Of a stretch of 64,000 bases of DNA, positions 1-12,700 are shown one piece after another. The stretch covers positions 1,161,809-1,225,808 of the forward strand of contig MJCC01000001.1 in NCBI GenBank assembly GCA_001766655.1, read 5' to 3'. A program made the translations under genes and the position numbers. Positions within the stretch are counted from its first letter, which is position 1. Every line of letters begins with the position of its first letter. Source of the DNA: Phytomonas francai (Eukaryota; Euglenozoa; Kinetoplastea; Trypanosomatida; Trypanosomatidae). Under the pieces are notes generated by a model. The model was not told the origin of the DNA and searched no databases. It saw nothing but the letters and a program-made list of their open reading frames with translations.

Positions 1-1858
1 GAGACCGGAGCATTAATTTGCGACAATGAAGTAAAAGTCTAGTTTATAGCCAATCGTCGGATTTTGGGGGAGCGGGGAAGGGAACTTCCGGAGAAATAAA
101 GATTTAGTTGCATAGTGCCTTGTGGCCCTGTGAAAAAAGCTCTTGGAATGATAAAATAGGAAAACAACCAAGATATAGGGTCATGCGGAAATTGAAAATG
201 TATATATATATATCAGAAACTCTGCTATTTTCCAAATTTAGGGTTTGAAAACAACAGAATTAACGTATAATCATATTTTTGCTCTTTTAGAAAGTTTAAA
301 TCTCAAAATCTTAGAAGAGTTGTTCTAACAGGATTTAAGATGCGGTTATGTAAGTTTTCTTACCACAAAAATTCAAAAAACATTTCTTGAGCATCTTTAT
401 ATCCTAGTTTCCCTCTCTAAAAATTAAGATTTTTGAAACCTTCCATTAGCCATGGAATTGGTATTCATTCGTAACCGCCTTGGCTTTAGGGAAAATCATC
501 CGAACGTAGTGTACACTGAAACTAAACAACCAGACTGGTTGGTCGGGTAAAGCATCGGGGTGGTGACCATGCAAGAAGTGTTGCGGCCTAACGCGCTGTC
601 CTCTCAAGGAAAGGGACGATGCGATAGTTCAACCAGCACAGCGCCACAGATGTACATTTCGGGAAAAAAATGGGACCTCGTGAACGTTCGAGGAAGCCCG
701 GAATTGATGCGCTCGTTTTAGAAGAACACAATGCGATCATGCCCAAGGCTACCTCGAATTAGGTGGTTGTGATAAGAGCCCCCTAAGCTATGAATGCTCA
801 ACGCCGACCTACCATATTATCAATCCTTCTTAGAATCCAGGGAACAGACAACGCACACTAGACCGTGCAGAGGTCTGGACTACTGGGCTGAGGCTCCCTC
901 TGCATCTTGTATGAGAAAAGCTAAATAAAAGGTGAATCAATGAAGAGGTGAAAAGGTGGCACAACCAAAGGCTATTTAAGAAGGGGGGTCTGCTTTTACA
1001 CAAGATGTGGAAATTGAGATCAGAGGACACTGTAATTCAGGAATAGCTACATTCAGAAGGCTAGCGAGCGCAGCGCATCCTGCACAAGACCCCACTGACT
1101 CCACTATGGGATTCGAGGGTTACCTACTGACACCATGATCATAGTTGCCACGAGAAGACGGGATGCTCAGAATACACCTCTCGTTTTGCTTTAAGCACAA
1201 GGCCCGGGAAAATCCCCCGCGCATCCCACGGGCGTTTGGTACTCCACCCCACACAGCACACTCTGAGTAAAGGCCCCGCCAACACATCGCCACCACCCGC
1301 GAGTGTTTTACGCACACTAATATGCGCCCAACCGTTTCCAGAATTAGTAGTCTAGCGGAATTATACCATATACTGTTGAATTATCAACTTTGAGGCCATT
1401 AAAAAGGGGACATGTCATTGACCCCACCCACGAGGAAAATAAATTGTGGCAACCACCGGACTCACTTTCCAGGAGAACCCCTATGGACCCCCAAAAAAAA
1501 ATACCCACTGGGCCGAGCCACCGACACACGCAGGGCACTCGCGCAGGCCACAAATCCCCCACGCCTTGTGAAGCGTGAGTAGTCCGACCCCACCCTTGTT
1601 CCTGAGTATTCAAGGCCACCTTCCAATTACAGTCAGCCTTCCCTAACTTTGCAGCGTGTTTTACTCGACTTCCTATTCTTGAAAAACAATGCCGATATGC
1701 AAACCATCGCTGCTGCGGAACAGTAAAATGAAAGCCGCTGAAAATACCTTTGGCGTATTAAATTATCGAAATGCATTCCGGGCCCACATGCAGTGCACGC
1801 TAAGTAACTGAATTGTTACGTTGGGTTTACGCACTGCCTTATTATGGCAGAAAAACTA
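1..1858. other. Gene-free left flank
   Basis: No convincing coding region is seen on either strand. The longest open frames (up to 91 codons near 1344-1619) have no family resemblance and overlap on opposite strands. Bases from about 480 to 1650 look clearly richer in G+C than most intergenic DNA in this window, which would fit old decayed sequence such as a degenerate retroelement or pseudogene, but I could not align it to the retroelement at 37-39 kb. The part nearest 1858 must include the 3' untranslated region of the isomerase-like gene. Confidence 0.5.
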
Positions 1859-2797
1859 TCACTGGCGTAATTCGCTATAAGGATAGCTACTACCCTCGCT
1901 TGGTGATTGCATGTGCAATGCAAGATTTTGTCTAACACCAGGAAGTTGCAGCATATTGTAGGCGTTGATCATATCGGCTGTTCTAAGTGCCTGGGTGCAG
2001 AGAGGTGCGAGTAGCTTTTTTCGAAATGCATCCTTTATGATCCAGTATGGCACAAAAGACGGCGCTTTGATATACCTTTCTATCTCTACTAAACACTTCA
2101 AAACAGCCTCATCTGGAGTTTCCATCACCTCGTCCACCAAACCACTTGTAAGTGCTTCCTCGGCGGTGAGAAGAGATCCATCTATAAGCAGCGCCTCTGC
2201 TTTTCTAAATCCAATAACATGATCCAGTGATCCCGCCATGTAGGGTGAGATCCTCATACCATACTGAGAGGTAGGTATTCCAATCTTGAAGGGTTTCTCT
2301 TCGGCAGGGTCTGCGCTTACCATTACCCGATAATCAGCAGCAAGCGCCAATATACAGCCTCCAGATAAGGCGTGACCATTGATGGCTACCATCATAGGAA
2401 TGGGAAGCGAGTGCAGAGTCACAAAAAGCGTCTGCAGCTTCTCGTAGTATAGATTAAATTCGTATTGAGAAGAGCACTTACATAATGCGTCGATGTCAAA
2501 ATCTCCACAAAAGTTCCCTGGAGTATTGGAAGTGAGAATGATGCCTTGGTGAAGGCCCTTTTCCGGATCGCAAACTTCGTTGATAGTAGTCAAAAGACGT
2601 GACATGAGAGATAAACTGAGTACGTTAGTTTTTGGTAAGCTCATTTCCAATAAACATACACCATCAAGCGGGCATTCTTTTACAACGATATTGCCCTCAC
2701 TAGTGCCTTGCTCTGTTGAAGTACTACAAAAACATGATTGCATAAGGCGTCCACGCATCATAACCCCTGAGAATGCCGCTAGGTTTATGCGCCGCAT
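1859..2797 (-). CDS. Enoyl-CoA hydratase/isomerase family protein (ECI-like)
   Basis: The 312-residue protein has the crotonase fold. Visible signatures are the acyl-CoA site segment NGHALSGGCILALAADYR and a downstream IGIPTSQYGM segment. Overall layout is most like mitochondrial Delta3,Delta2-enoyl-CoA isomerase, which moves double bonds during beta-oxidation of unsaturated fatty acids. The N-terminus MRRINLAAFSGVMMRGR is basic and lacks acids, as expected for mitochondrial import. The frame stays open to 2878 only from a TTG codon. A polypyrimidine tract (about 2822-2847 on the minus strand) and AG dinucleotides at about 2808 and 2818 lie just upstream, so the ATG at 2797 is the start. The Glu expected as catalytic base in isomerases and hydratases of this family appears to be Thr176 here, so the exact reaction is uncertain. 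Confidence 0.8.
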   Translation of the reverse strand: MRRINLAAFSGVMMRGRLMQSCFCSTSTEQGTSEGNIVVKECPLDGVCLLEMSLPKTNVLSLSLMSRLLTTINEVCDPEKGLHQGIILTSNTPGNFCGDFDIDALCKCSSQYEFNLYYEKLQTLFVTLHSLPIPMMVAINGHALSGGCILALAADYRVMVSADPAEEKPFKIGIPTSQYGMRISPYMAGSLDHVIGFRKAEALLIDGSLLTAEEALTSGLVDEVMETPDEAVLKCLVEIERYIKAPSFVPYWIIKDAFRKKLLAPLCTQALRTADMINAYNMLQLPGVRQNLALHMQSPSEGSSYPYSELRQ

Positions 2798-3768
2798 GAT
2801 ATACGCACTAAGAAAATCTTCAGGAGGGGGAGAAGGGATGAAAGGTAAACCAAACAAGGGGATCAAAAATGGAATCAATAACTGTGGAATTTACGAAGGA
2901 GACAAGGCGTCGATGACGAGATTTCATTTTTTTTTTGCTTTTCCCCCATCCTTCAGGTAGGGCTACCAACTTATGAAAAGCATAAAGCAATCATGTTTAT
3001 CCAAACAATGGTGATTTCCAATCGACGTCGTTTCTCAGAACTCCCCCCTGCATACATCCTGTCACATACAGTATTTGGTATGTGCGAGGTAGATTATGGC
3101 AACTCACGGCTACGTTAGCCATCTTCACACCACTACAATTACCTGTTTTGAGAGCAAGTTAAATGCACAAAGACAGTACCATACGTGGTGAGCATGGCTG
3201 TGCTACATCTGAAAAATTGCATAGAGTGATTACATGTAGGGGCCAACACATTTGAAGCTTGGATAAATGGTTACCGTTTCCATTTAATCCCTTGCTATTT
3301 TCACCCTGTAGAAGGGGGTTGACCCTTTCCTATGGAACCCTAGTCGCTCAACATGCCCCTGGAATTGGTTAGATCTCGCAATAGAACGATTGTCGGAAAT
3401 GTTTTTTTGGTGGTAGTAATTAACAGACGGAGGGGGAAGGGAATAAGGTGTTTCTATTGAAGCGCAAATGTCCTCATTAGCTAATTGAGGCAAGCGATCG
3501 TTCCTTTCAGAAAAGAGACGATAGGAAAGAAGGATGGAAACGAGCATCATGAAATGGAGAAAAAATATTATCAGTTGATTGAAGAAGCGACAGTATTATC
3601 CTCACTACTATTTCCACGGACCGCTAAATTTGATCTTCAATAATATAGAAATTAAAGCTTCTATGCTACATCGTTTAGAAATGGTGTGACGATTTTTATC
3701 GAAAATATTTTACATGAGTACAACTAAAGGCACCCACAAAAGCAAATGGTACTAAACAATCAAGGTAC
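2798..3768. other. Intergenic region between isomerase-like gene and dynein heavy chain
   Basis: It holds the trans-splice acceptor of the isomerase-like gene at its left end and the 3' untranslated region of the dynein gene at its right end. An 88-codon minus-strand frame at 3284-3550 has no recognisable features. Nothing else is seen. Confidence 0.5.
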
Positions 3769-6700
3769 TTAATACTCCACTTGTGTGAAAAGAGCAACCC
3801 CTCGCAGTACCCAGTGATCCTCCTTGTCCATAGGATCAATCGGCAGGTCGATGGTAAGGATAAAATTAGTGGAATGGCCTGTCGTAGATAGCACACCCTT
3901 GCGGTCCGTTGTTTTGTAGCATGGGCATTGATAAATATATTTAACCTCGATATCCTCCGAACGGGAAGGTACTAACCTCAAAACAGGAAATTCTAAAAAT
4001 AGCTCCTTCGGCTTGCTTTCAACCAGGACACCATTCTCCCAGCCAGCACCTTCCAGAAACAAGCCATAAATATAGCAGCCATCTTCCGGTGGTATGTCAA
4101 AACTATTTTCCGTCATGACTGTGAAATTCCACATGAGCTTATCTATCTCGATATGGTACTTGCGTGCATAGTTCTGCATCACGCCGGTTAGAAATGATTG
4201 TGTAAAGAAAAATCCGCTGATCCAAAACATCGCTGGGGGGCCTTCCTCAATCCAACGCCGTAGGAACCCCAGGCGAGCAATGAGGTCATTTACATATGAC
4301 CCGAGCGCTTTTAGTGTCGGGTAGGACCGCTTCCTCCACATCTCGGGAACCTTATTATCGTATATGTCTCTAAACACTTGCTCCAGCTTTGCGCTCATCA
4401 CAACATGGCCACTGATAGCGTCTTGAACCTCCACTAAGGAGTTTTGGACAATATCTAACAGACGATTGTAGCGTATTGCTTCCTGAAGCAAAACTGTGTT
4501 CATGGATTGAGCGTATTTTAATGGGTATTTCTCCTGAATTTGATCGAGATTGAACAACTTAGGGAGGCGATGGAAGATGTCATTGGCAACTTGCTTAACA
4601 GTAGCCTTTGGGTCTAAAAATGCCACAGACGAGGACGAGATGGTGCTGCTGGCATCTACGGGCTGTGTAGCTAAGGTTGCATTGAGAAGAAAACGGGCTT
4701 CACGCTCATCTTTTGTGATATCGGCATTTTCATGCAGGCCAAAAATAGATGGGTGCTGATGCATAGGAAGCGATTGGATATAGTTGACATAACTGGCGTA
4801 TTCACCGAAAGGCGGGGCATAGTAATCATTCACATCACTACAAAAGTTGTAATCGTTGTCTAAAATAAGCGGAGTTATGTATTGTTGCAGGGTAGCCATT
4901 AAGCAACGCCGATCTAAATCATCTGTCACACGGCCACCATAGTTACACTCACCGATAAGATAAAGAAGTGCGTCATAGGGTACAGATTCATTTTCATTGA
5001 TAAACATGTTTAGCTGGCGAATACTAATGCGTCGGTCAGTATCGTTGAACTCATAGGGACGATTCCAACCCAGTGGGCCATACTGGCGTCGACCTTGAAT
5101 GACCGCATGGAAAAAGCATAAGCCAAAAAGCAGCTTTTTCCACTCCTCCGGCTTATTAGAGGAAGTAAAAAACTTAGCATCCGCTATTGGTTCGGTTAGA
5201 TAAGATTGTAAAAGGTTGCTCTTCAAGCCCCTTGGGGGCTCCTGCACTAGTTTTACACCGTTCTGCAGAATCGCTATCGGAAACGTTTCGCTGGGCAACG
5301 ATGTGAGCCAGAGGCGGTAGTTTTGATTCAGATTTTGCTTCGCACTCAAGTCACTGTATGTCTCGATTATATTTGAGAGCTGAGGCATAAAGTCCTGGTG
5401 GAGGTGGCAATTCTGCAGTAGCACCCAGTGGCCTTGATGGATGCTAGATTCAATAAGGGCACGTGCTGGGGCCTCCTGACCTTGACCAAGCGAAAGTTTT
5501 TGGAGGTTTTTACCACTCATGCCTTTCAATTCTGCCACTCGATCCAATTCCGCATTGGGGTCTGCACCTGGGGACAGTACAAGAATAATAGGAACAGAAG
5601 GATCGTGCGCCAGCTCGTCAACTATCGTTTCAAGAGCATATAGGGGGGGCTGAACAAAGGCATCACCCAGCATTTCGCGAACGTAATTCGTAACGGCAGG
5701 AACGATTTTGTCAGTACGGAAGCATCGCACCAGGACCATTTGCTCAATTGTGCTGAGCTGATCAAGCGGTGATGGGAAACTGATATCAAGCGGCTTTGAA
5801 GCATCATAGTAAAACTTAAAAAACGCTTCATTTTCCTTAACAATCTCCACAAGACTCTCCTTAGTGAGCTGTAACTGACTATCAGCCCGACACAGCATCG
5901 ACCAGTTCTGTTGAGGCAACCATGGGAACGGGTTCTGGTGCGTCAGCTCCTGCTCAAACCCACCCATCAGCATCCACCGCAGGAGAATTGGATCAACCTC
6001 AAATATCTTCAGCGCCATGATAAAGGAGAATAAAAGCTGATCCTTTGCAAACAGAGATCGGCAGATACGTTCATACAGGGCTTTCTTAAAAGTAGTGTTG
6101 ATATGCTCGATGCGTTCCGCAACTTCGGGCGAGCGCTCACTGTTTATCAAGGCCTCCTGAAAAATCGAAATATAGAATTGCACTGAATTCTGATACATAG
6201 GATCTATGTTGGCTAACTCGCTCACACAAAAGAAGAGAACTGCGCCGAGGTGCGCCACAGGAACAAAAAGATTCCGTGTACGGTCACTGATCCGCTCCAT
6301 CGCCTCAATTTCTTCTTGCCGCTTAGCAATACGATCGCTTTGTTCCTTCGAATAATCTAACTCCTCAATGGCCTCCTCGCTTTCCAGGATATTTCCATCT
6401 GAAGATAGAATAGACAGGATACGATCTTCAGTGCTCTTGAGTCCAGCCTTGTTCGCCGCTGCTTCAAGGGTGAGGGCGTGCTTCTTTTCCTCCACATCCC
6501 GTCTTTCGGACATCATAACACGCTGCAAGAGTTGGTCCTCAAGACCTTTCTCAGTGATCATAAAATTGATGAGTGTTACCTTGGTACTGACCTCAGGCAG
6601 ATAGTGAGGCCGCGGTAGTTTTGTTGTCATGTAGAAGCGGAAGGAGCTATTCCACTCAACTGCTTCACCCAAATGCATAACTACCATTGTGCCTTCTTTT

Positions 6701-9700
6701 GTTAGTCTTTTGAGTAGGAGATTATCCAACACAGGGTCGATGGTTTCTTCAACATTTTCTAGGAGTACAGGTCGGCCTTCAGAAATTGCGTTGCGAATGG
6801 TTTGAATGTAGTTGCTTCCCGACGGCTGTGTTATTACAAGTTGATGTTCTCGCTCAAGGTTGCGAATCCAATTATTTGCCTGCTGCTGTGGATCCACCAT
6901 AAGAGGATATCGGCTAGAGTTTTTCATGATAACCGCATTACTCACTGAGAAGCTGTCCACTGGAAGCTGCTGTAGTTTCCATTCCTGAATCTCAATAGGA
7001 TTTCCGCAGAACTTTTCCAAAGAAAAATCATCGGAGACTTGAATTCCCTGATCCTTCCATAGCTGTATCCAGGAAGAAACTGTCTGACGCCTATACTTGT
7101 CAAGAAAGGGACCCATATAGGCTAATACCCCTGCCGTCACAAGAACATTTCCTACCACAAAAGTTAGATCCTCCTCAGAACGCTGCGCCTCAAGAAGGAA
7201 GCGAGCCTTTTCACCGCCGAGGCCCTCAATGAGCTTTTTGGCACGAGTAAGTTTGGTGTCTGTGTCGTTTATTTTAGCTTCCAAATTTTGCTTGTCGGTG
7301 TTGACTTGCTCTAGTTGAGCCGTGAGAGCCTGCAGCTTCTCATTAATGATGCGGAGCTCTTCCTTTTTCTTGTTCAAACCGTCCATGGCAGTATTATACT
7401 CTGCCTCAGCAGCTGCAGCTTGTGCGAGAAGCGGCTTAATAATCTTGTTCTGCTGATAGTACTCAACAACAGCCTTGATGTATGTAGCCACGCCAACCAA
7501 CGCTACCGACGTCTTTCTGATATTTTCCATTTTGAACATATCATTAGCCATTTTCTTTTTAACTTCCTCAATCTGACTGTTGGGGGCATTGTCGACAATG
7601 ACCGGGTAGGAGTTTAGCAGGATGTTGTTAAACTCACCGGTAAGAAGTGTTGTTTTGGCGTGCTCCCAATATGGTACTGAAGTTACCCCTTTCAGGGGAT
7701 CGCGCACAGGTTTAGGCTTATATTGACCACCAAGAAGTGTGCAAAGCACTTCAATTACAAATTTAACACCCTGAGGAGGGGTCTTCAGAGCCTTGACTTC
7801 CTGTAGTGCTTTTTGGTCTAAATCTAGCACGGCACGCAAGGCCTGTTCAACAAGTGGATGAGCCTCATCTACTTTCGCCTGCGAAGTGTCCTTCATTTTC
7901 TTTGCGGCCACTGCCTGTTCGTTGGCTGCTGCCTCATCAACCGCAACGATTGCACGCTGTTCTTCAGAAATTTTCCCTTCACGTTCCACTTCCTGAATGA
8001 GTTCATTTGTTTGTTTTTGTTTTTCATCCAATTCCGGTTTTAGGAGGGCTAGCTCATTTTGCATAATCTCCACTTGATCTTCTGTTTTCTTCAACTGATC
8101 TAAACCATTTGTGTATCTTTGCTTCTTCTCGGTGAGCTCATCTCGCTTCGCTTTCAAAAGTCGGCCAAAAGTGGAAAGTAAGTCTAAATATGAAGTGGGT
8201 GTGACATATATGTGCTGGCGAGCCTCTGCCAAATAGGTCTTACTCATATCTCGCACCTGCAGTTGATACAACACAAGTATATCTCTGATCTTGCTGCGCT
8301 CTGTCTCAGTTAAGTCAATGGTATGTAAAAATCGTTCCGCCACAGAGCGAAGCCCTTCTTCCGGCCAATCACGGAACCAGTCAATGGTCGTGCAGTTGAC
8401 TAAGGAAGGGAACTTGCGTAACCGATCCCGTAGTACGTTTCCAAGGGGAGAAAAACATAGAACGATGTGAAGGTGCTTTTGGCAACGCTCTGCAAAAAGA
8501 TTCTGAAGGGCCTCAGTAGTATCTGGGCGCCCCAAGCTTTTCCCTAAGTCACGCAATGAAGCCACCGCGTTTTCATACGTATCCTTGTCCTGCTTGTTGC
8601 TCCATAACCCAGGCACCTCTCCCGTGTTGAGTAAACTGCAAATGTCTTCCAAAAATGTCTCTGAAGTAATCTGTGAATCAGATAAAACAAACACTGTAGA
8701 ATATCCCTTCTGACCTGCCTTTAAAAGGAGCTGTCGAATGTCATCTAGAAATTCACTGTAGCCATATTCTTTGGCAGCGCTAATAGTGGCATAATCACAT
8801 TCCTGAAGGTAAGCAGCCAACCGAGTGCAGCTACGCCGCCCGCTGCCGCCCACACCAACCAGCAAAAGGTTTCCACCAGGCTGTTTCAGGACACGACAAA
8901 TACGCGTCACATGCTCAAGGACGTAGTTAAACACGACCAGGTTTAGATCTCCAGTCCGGGACTGTGTGTTGAACGCATCTACCTTAAGCTCCAGTGTACG
9001 GCGCGCCTCCTCCAAGTTTGATACCTTTTCATACCTCCCCTCTTCGTTCATGATAGTAGAGAAAATCAAAGGGTCATCTGAGGAGGTTGGTACAGTGAGC
9101 TTGAAGTATTTGTTACATATCTTGGTCATTTGCTTATCAAACCAGAGGTTATCGTCATTTTCGGTAAAACGATCAGCAAAAGCGCGCGACACTTCGTGGG
9201 CCCACAACTCTGCTAATTTCAGTTCATTTGTGATAAGTGGGGCAAATGCCATGTCAATACCTTGAAAAACTTTTCTCATATCTCGCAGATTAAATGTGTA
9301 ATGTGACTTTTCTGGGGAGGGTTTTAGTTTATCACGCAGGGTTTCATAAAGCTCGACTGTTGCTCCTACTAAACCACCGGCCTGACCGCGAAGAGACGAG
9401 GGAAAACCACGCGAGAGAATCCATTCGGTCAAGCAGCTAAAGATCTTTCTCAAAGTAAGTTTACAAAATGCCGGGATACTGAAGGTGTTAAAATGACGAG
9501 TAAACCGCGGCGTGATGGGGTTGCGGCCACCGCCCGCAGGACCCATGGCGCAAAGCAAGAGCAGGTCCACTAGATGTCGCAACTCAATACTTTCTTTGCC
9601 GTGACTGTACCACGCACCATGGTCCAGGTATTGTCGAAGCAGTTCAATAGGTGGCTGCGCGCCGTATTCCTCAAGCTTCGGGAGGTTTACATCGTCAATG

Positions 9701-12700
9701 AAAACGAGCATCTTCTTGTTGATGGGTGGACCATAGTAGCCCTTTCGACGCTTCTCACAGCTGTTATCGATAAGACGCTGCAAATAACTAGAAGAAGTCT
9801 GAGCTGACAGCTGAATCATGTTGAGGGAGTATAATTCTCCTGGTAGACTCTTTAACAACGACTTCATCATAATTGTCTTACCAGTGCCTGTGTCACCAAC
9901 GAGAAGAGCGGGATGAAGAGTTGAAATCATGCGCTGCATCAAAAATGTGTATTTTGCTGTCTCGCTGGTCGGCACGATGATGTCTTGGTACTCAGTTTCC
10001 CTTGAGATAACTAGCTCCGGAACGGTCGTCATCCAATCGACAAACCTTACTTCATCTCCATCCTCGAGCTTCATATCGTAGAACGAAATATTCTCTTCAA
10101 ACAGAGTAATTGAGAACTTGTACTGGGACAACTTTTCCTCTATCAACTTGTGGAGCAGGTTACTGAACCTCTGACGATCCTCATCTAAAAGACACCCACC
10201 AACAGACCATACTAATGAAAAGAGAAACCACCCTTCAACACGCATAAGCATAAGTCGCGGCTCTTTGGACTTTTCATTTGCCTGAGTTATATCGAACATC
10301 TGCAGAAAGGAATCAAATAGTCTGATAAAGCTAGAAACAGCAGTGTTGTCGCCTTGGGGAATGATTGTTGTGGTGTACTTATGCACGAAATCTAGAGTAT
10401 CTTGCATAAATGCCTCAGTGAGATGCCGAATGCAGCTTGTTAGCGCCTCACTCGACGCTATATACTCAGGTACTGTATTCATAAAGGAATCTATCAAACA
10501 ACTCCATCCCAATGATTGAGGCTCCATATACACCATTCCGCACCGTGAAACTGTAGCCGGTGACGCATGCGCTAGGTCTTGAACTTCAAACACGAGATTC
10601 ATCGTTTTAGACATAGGAACAATATCGCCGTTCTGTAAGCAAAGTTTTTTGTTATCATCCAGTACTGTGTTCATATTCTCAATCCAGACTGCATCAACAG
10701 GGCCATCCAGAACCAGCCACTTACGGAGCGACGAGGCATCCTGTGCAAGCTGTCTAAAACGATTGGAAAGTACGCCATCGGTCCACTCACCCGACTGTTC
10801 CACTTTGCCATATAGCTGGGCCATAGTAATCGACTTGGGGTTTATTGTAACCATACGTGTACGCAGCTCCTTGCCCAATGCCTCCATCTCTGTGAGACTC
10901 TCTGAAAGGCATTGAAGGACCTGAGTCTTACCTCCATAGGAATACCCCACAATCATCATGCCGTGCCGCACACAGATCATCTCGTAAGTTTGGCGAATTT
11001 TTTCTTCAAAGTAACTCGTAAGCTGTATATTCTTTCGCCGGCATGTAATCTGAAGGGCCTTATGCATGTCCATGTAATCAGGATCTGGCAGCTTCACATC
11101 GGGAAACAAGTCAGACACAATGCCCTTAAACAGTTCCACATCCTGAGAAAGAAACTTAGGAAGGTTAACATCCTGAATAGAGCTCAAGGTGAGAATCATC
11201 TCATCTTCATCCGGGTAAATACGTTTGAGGCGCCCTGCAGCCGTGAGCACAGCCTTCACCGCACGCATGCCGTAGTCATAATGGTCCTGTGAAGAAAGCT
11301 GTTCTGAGCAAAGACGATAGGTCGCCACAATCTTTTCGGAAAGCACTTTGCCATGCAGAAATCCATATGAGTAGAGTTGAATCTCACCAATCATAGCGTA
11401 GTTGGGTACCATCATCGCGACTGGGCGGAAGAGAGCCTTCAAGTTATCTGGCAGCTCAGCACGTCCTGCGTAGCCGGGATTCATGGTCATAAAGATAGCA
11501 CAACCAGGGTCGAGGCGGATCTGTGCCCCATCAAAGATGAACTCAGTCTGCTTTTGAACGATTGCATCCTGGATTGTGGCGACTTGCTGCGCAATAACTG
11601 AAAGCACCTGGATCTCAATCCGATTAAACTCGTCAAAACAACCCCAAGCCCCCGCTTGGGTTAGTCCCTTGAAAAGCTTGACCATATCCTTGGCGGATAT
11701 CTGATCTGAGCAATTGTAGACAACGCAATATTTACCCAGAGCCTTGGCCAGATCCTTGGTAGTCTCGGTCTTTCCCGTGCCCGCAGGACCTTCGGGGGCT
11801 CCGCCGTAATTGAGGTGCAGCGCGCCTAGGAGTGTCCGGTAGCAGCGATCAGTTAATGGTGTGATAACAAGCCGCCCCGTATTGCCGAGGTACTCGTAAC
11901 CATAGCGAAAGGAAGCATTGATTTGATGGACAGTGAGGTGGTCGTCTGTCCAATAGTAGTGAAGCTGCGCGATCCAGTCGAAACTGTTCAGATTATCGAC
12001 GCCCTTCTCGCAGAGCATACCAATGATGTCTTTGGAGTGGACTTCAATCACCACAAGAGCTTCCAGGGTGCATCGTTCCACAGGTCGAATATTTTTATCC
12101 CGTACTAGTATGATTAAATCATCTAACTGAGTGGTGCATTTATCGTAAAACGATGACAAACCGATGGTACCTTCTTCTTGTAACGCGCGGGTCGCTTCCA
12201 TCGTCCAATAGAGCGAGCAAATGGCAATTACTACTTGTCCCGGCCACGCCCGAACAAAGTCTACGCGCTTTTGCATTGTGTAATCACCTATGGCTTGACG
12301 GAGCTGCTCACGAATAGAAGCTTTCATAGAATTTTCTACCATCTGAAGCCACAATTCAACCTGATTTCCGTGGTCACCAGGGTTGACTTTTTGAACCAGT
12401 GGCACCTTTTCTCCTTCCGATGATTCCATCCCAACAATGTCTTGGTTGTCGGAAAATTGGATCCGTTTTATGCCCTCGAAGCATTTACACAAATACGGTT
12501 GTACAAGAAAAGGATCTCTGCTATCTGACAAAATTTGAAGTAATTCTTCGTTGGAAATAAAGTAAAACCGCGGAAAAGCCATTCGCTTGGTTTCCAAGAA
12601 CTGTTGAAGCTTACGCATTACCTCCTCCAGTGTATTATTGGCCTCTGAGAACGCTTTTAAGAGGGTTTCATCTTGGCAACGGGTGAGGACTTGAGGCACA

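Noticed and set aside
30..90. Short resemblance (CGTCGGA followed by a G run) to the retroelement 3' end
   Set aside because: Only about eight bases agree, and the rest does not align, so it is likely chance.
3284..3550. 88-codon minus-strand frame starting with ATG between the isomerase-like and dynein genes
   Set aside because: No domain, no clear splice acceptor immediately upstream, and it lies where the dynein 3' untranslated region is expected.
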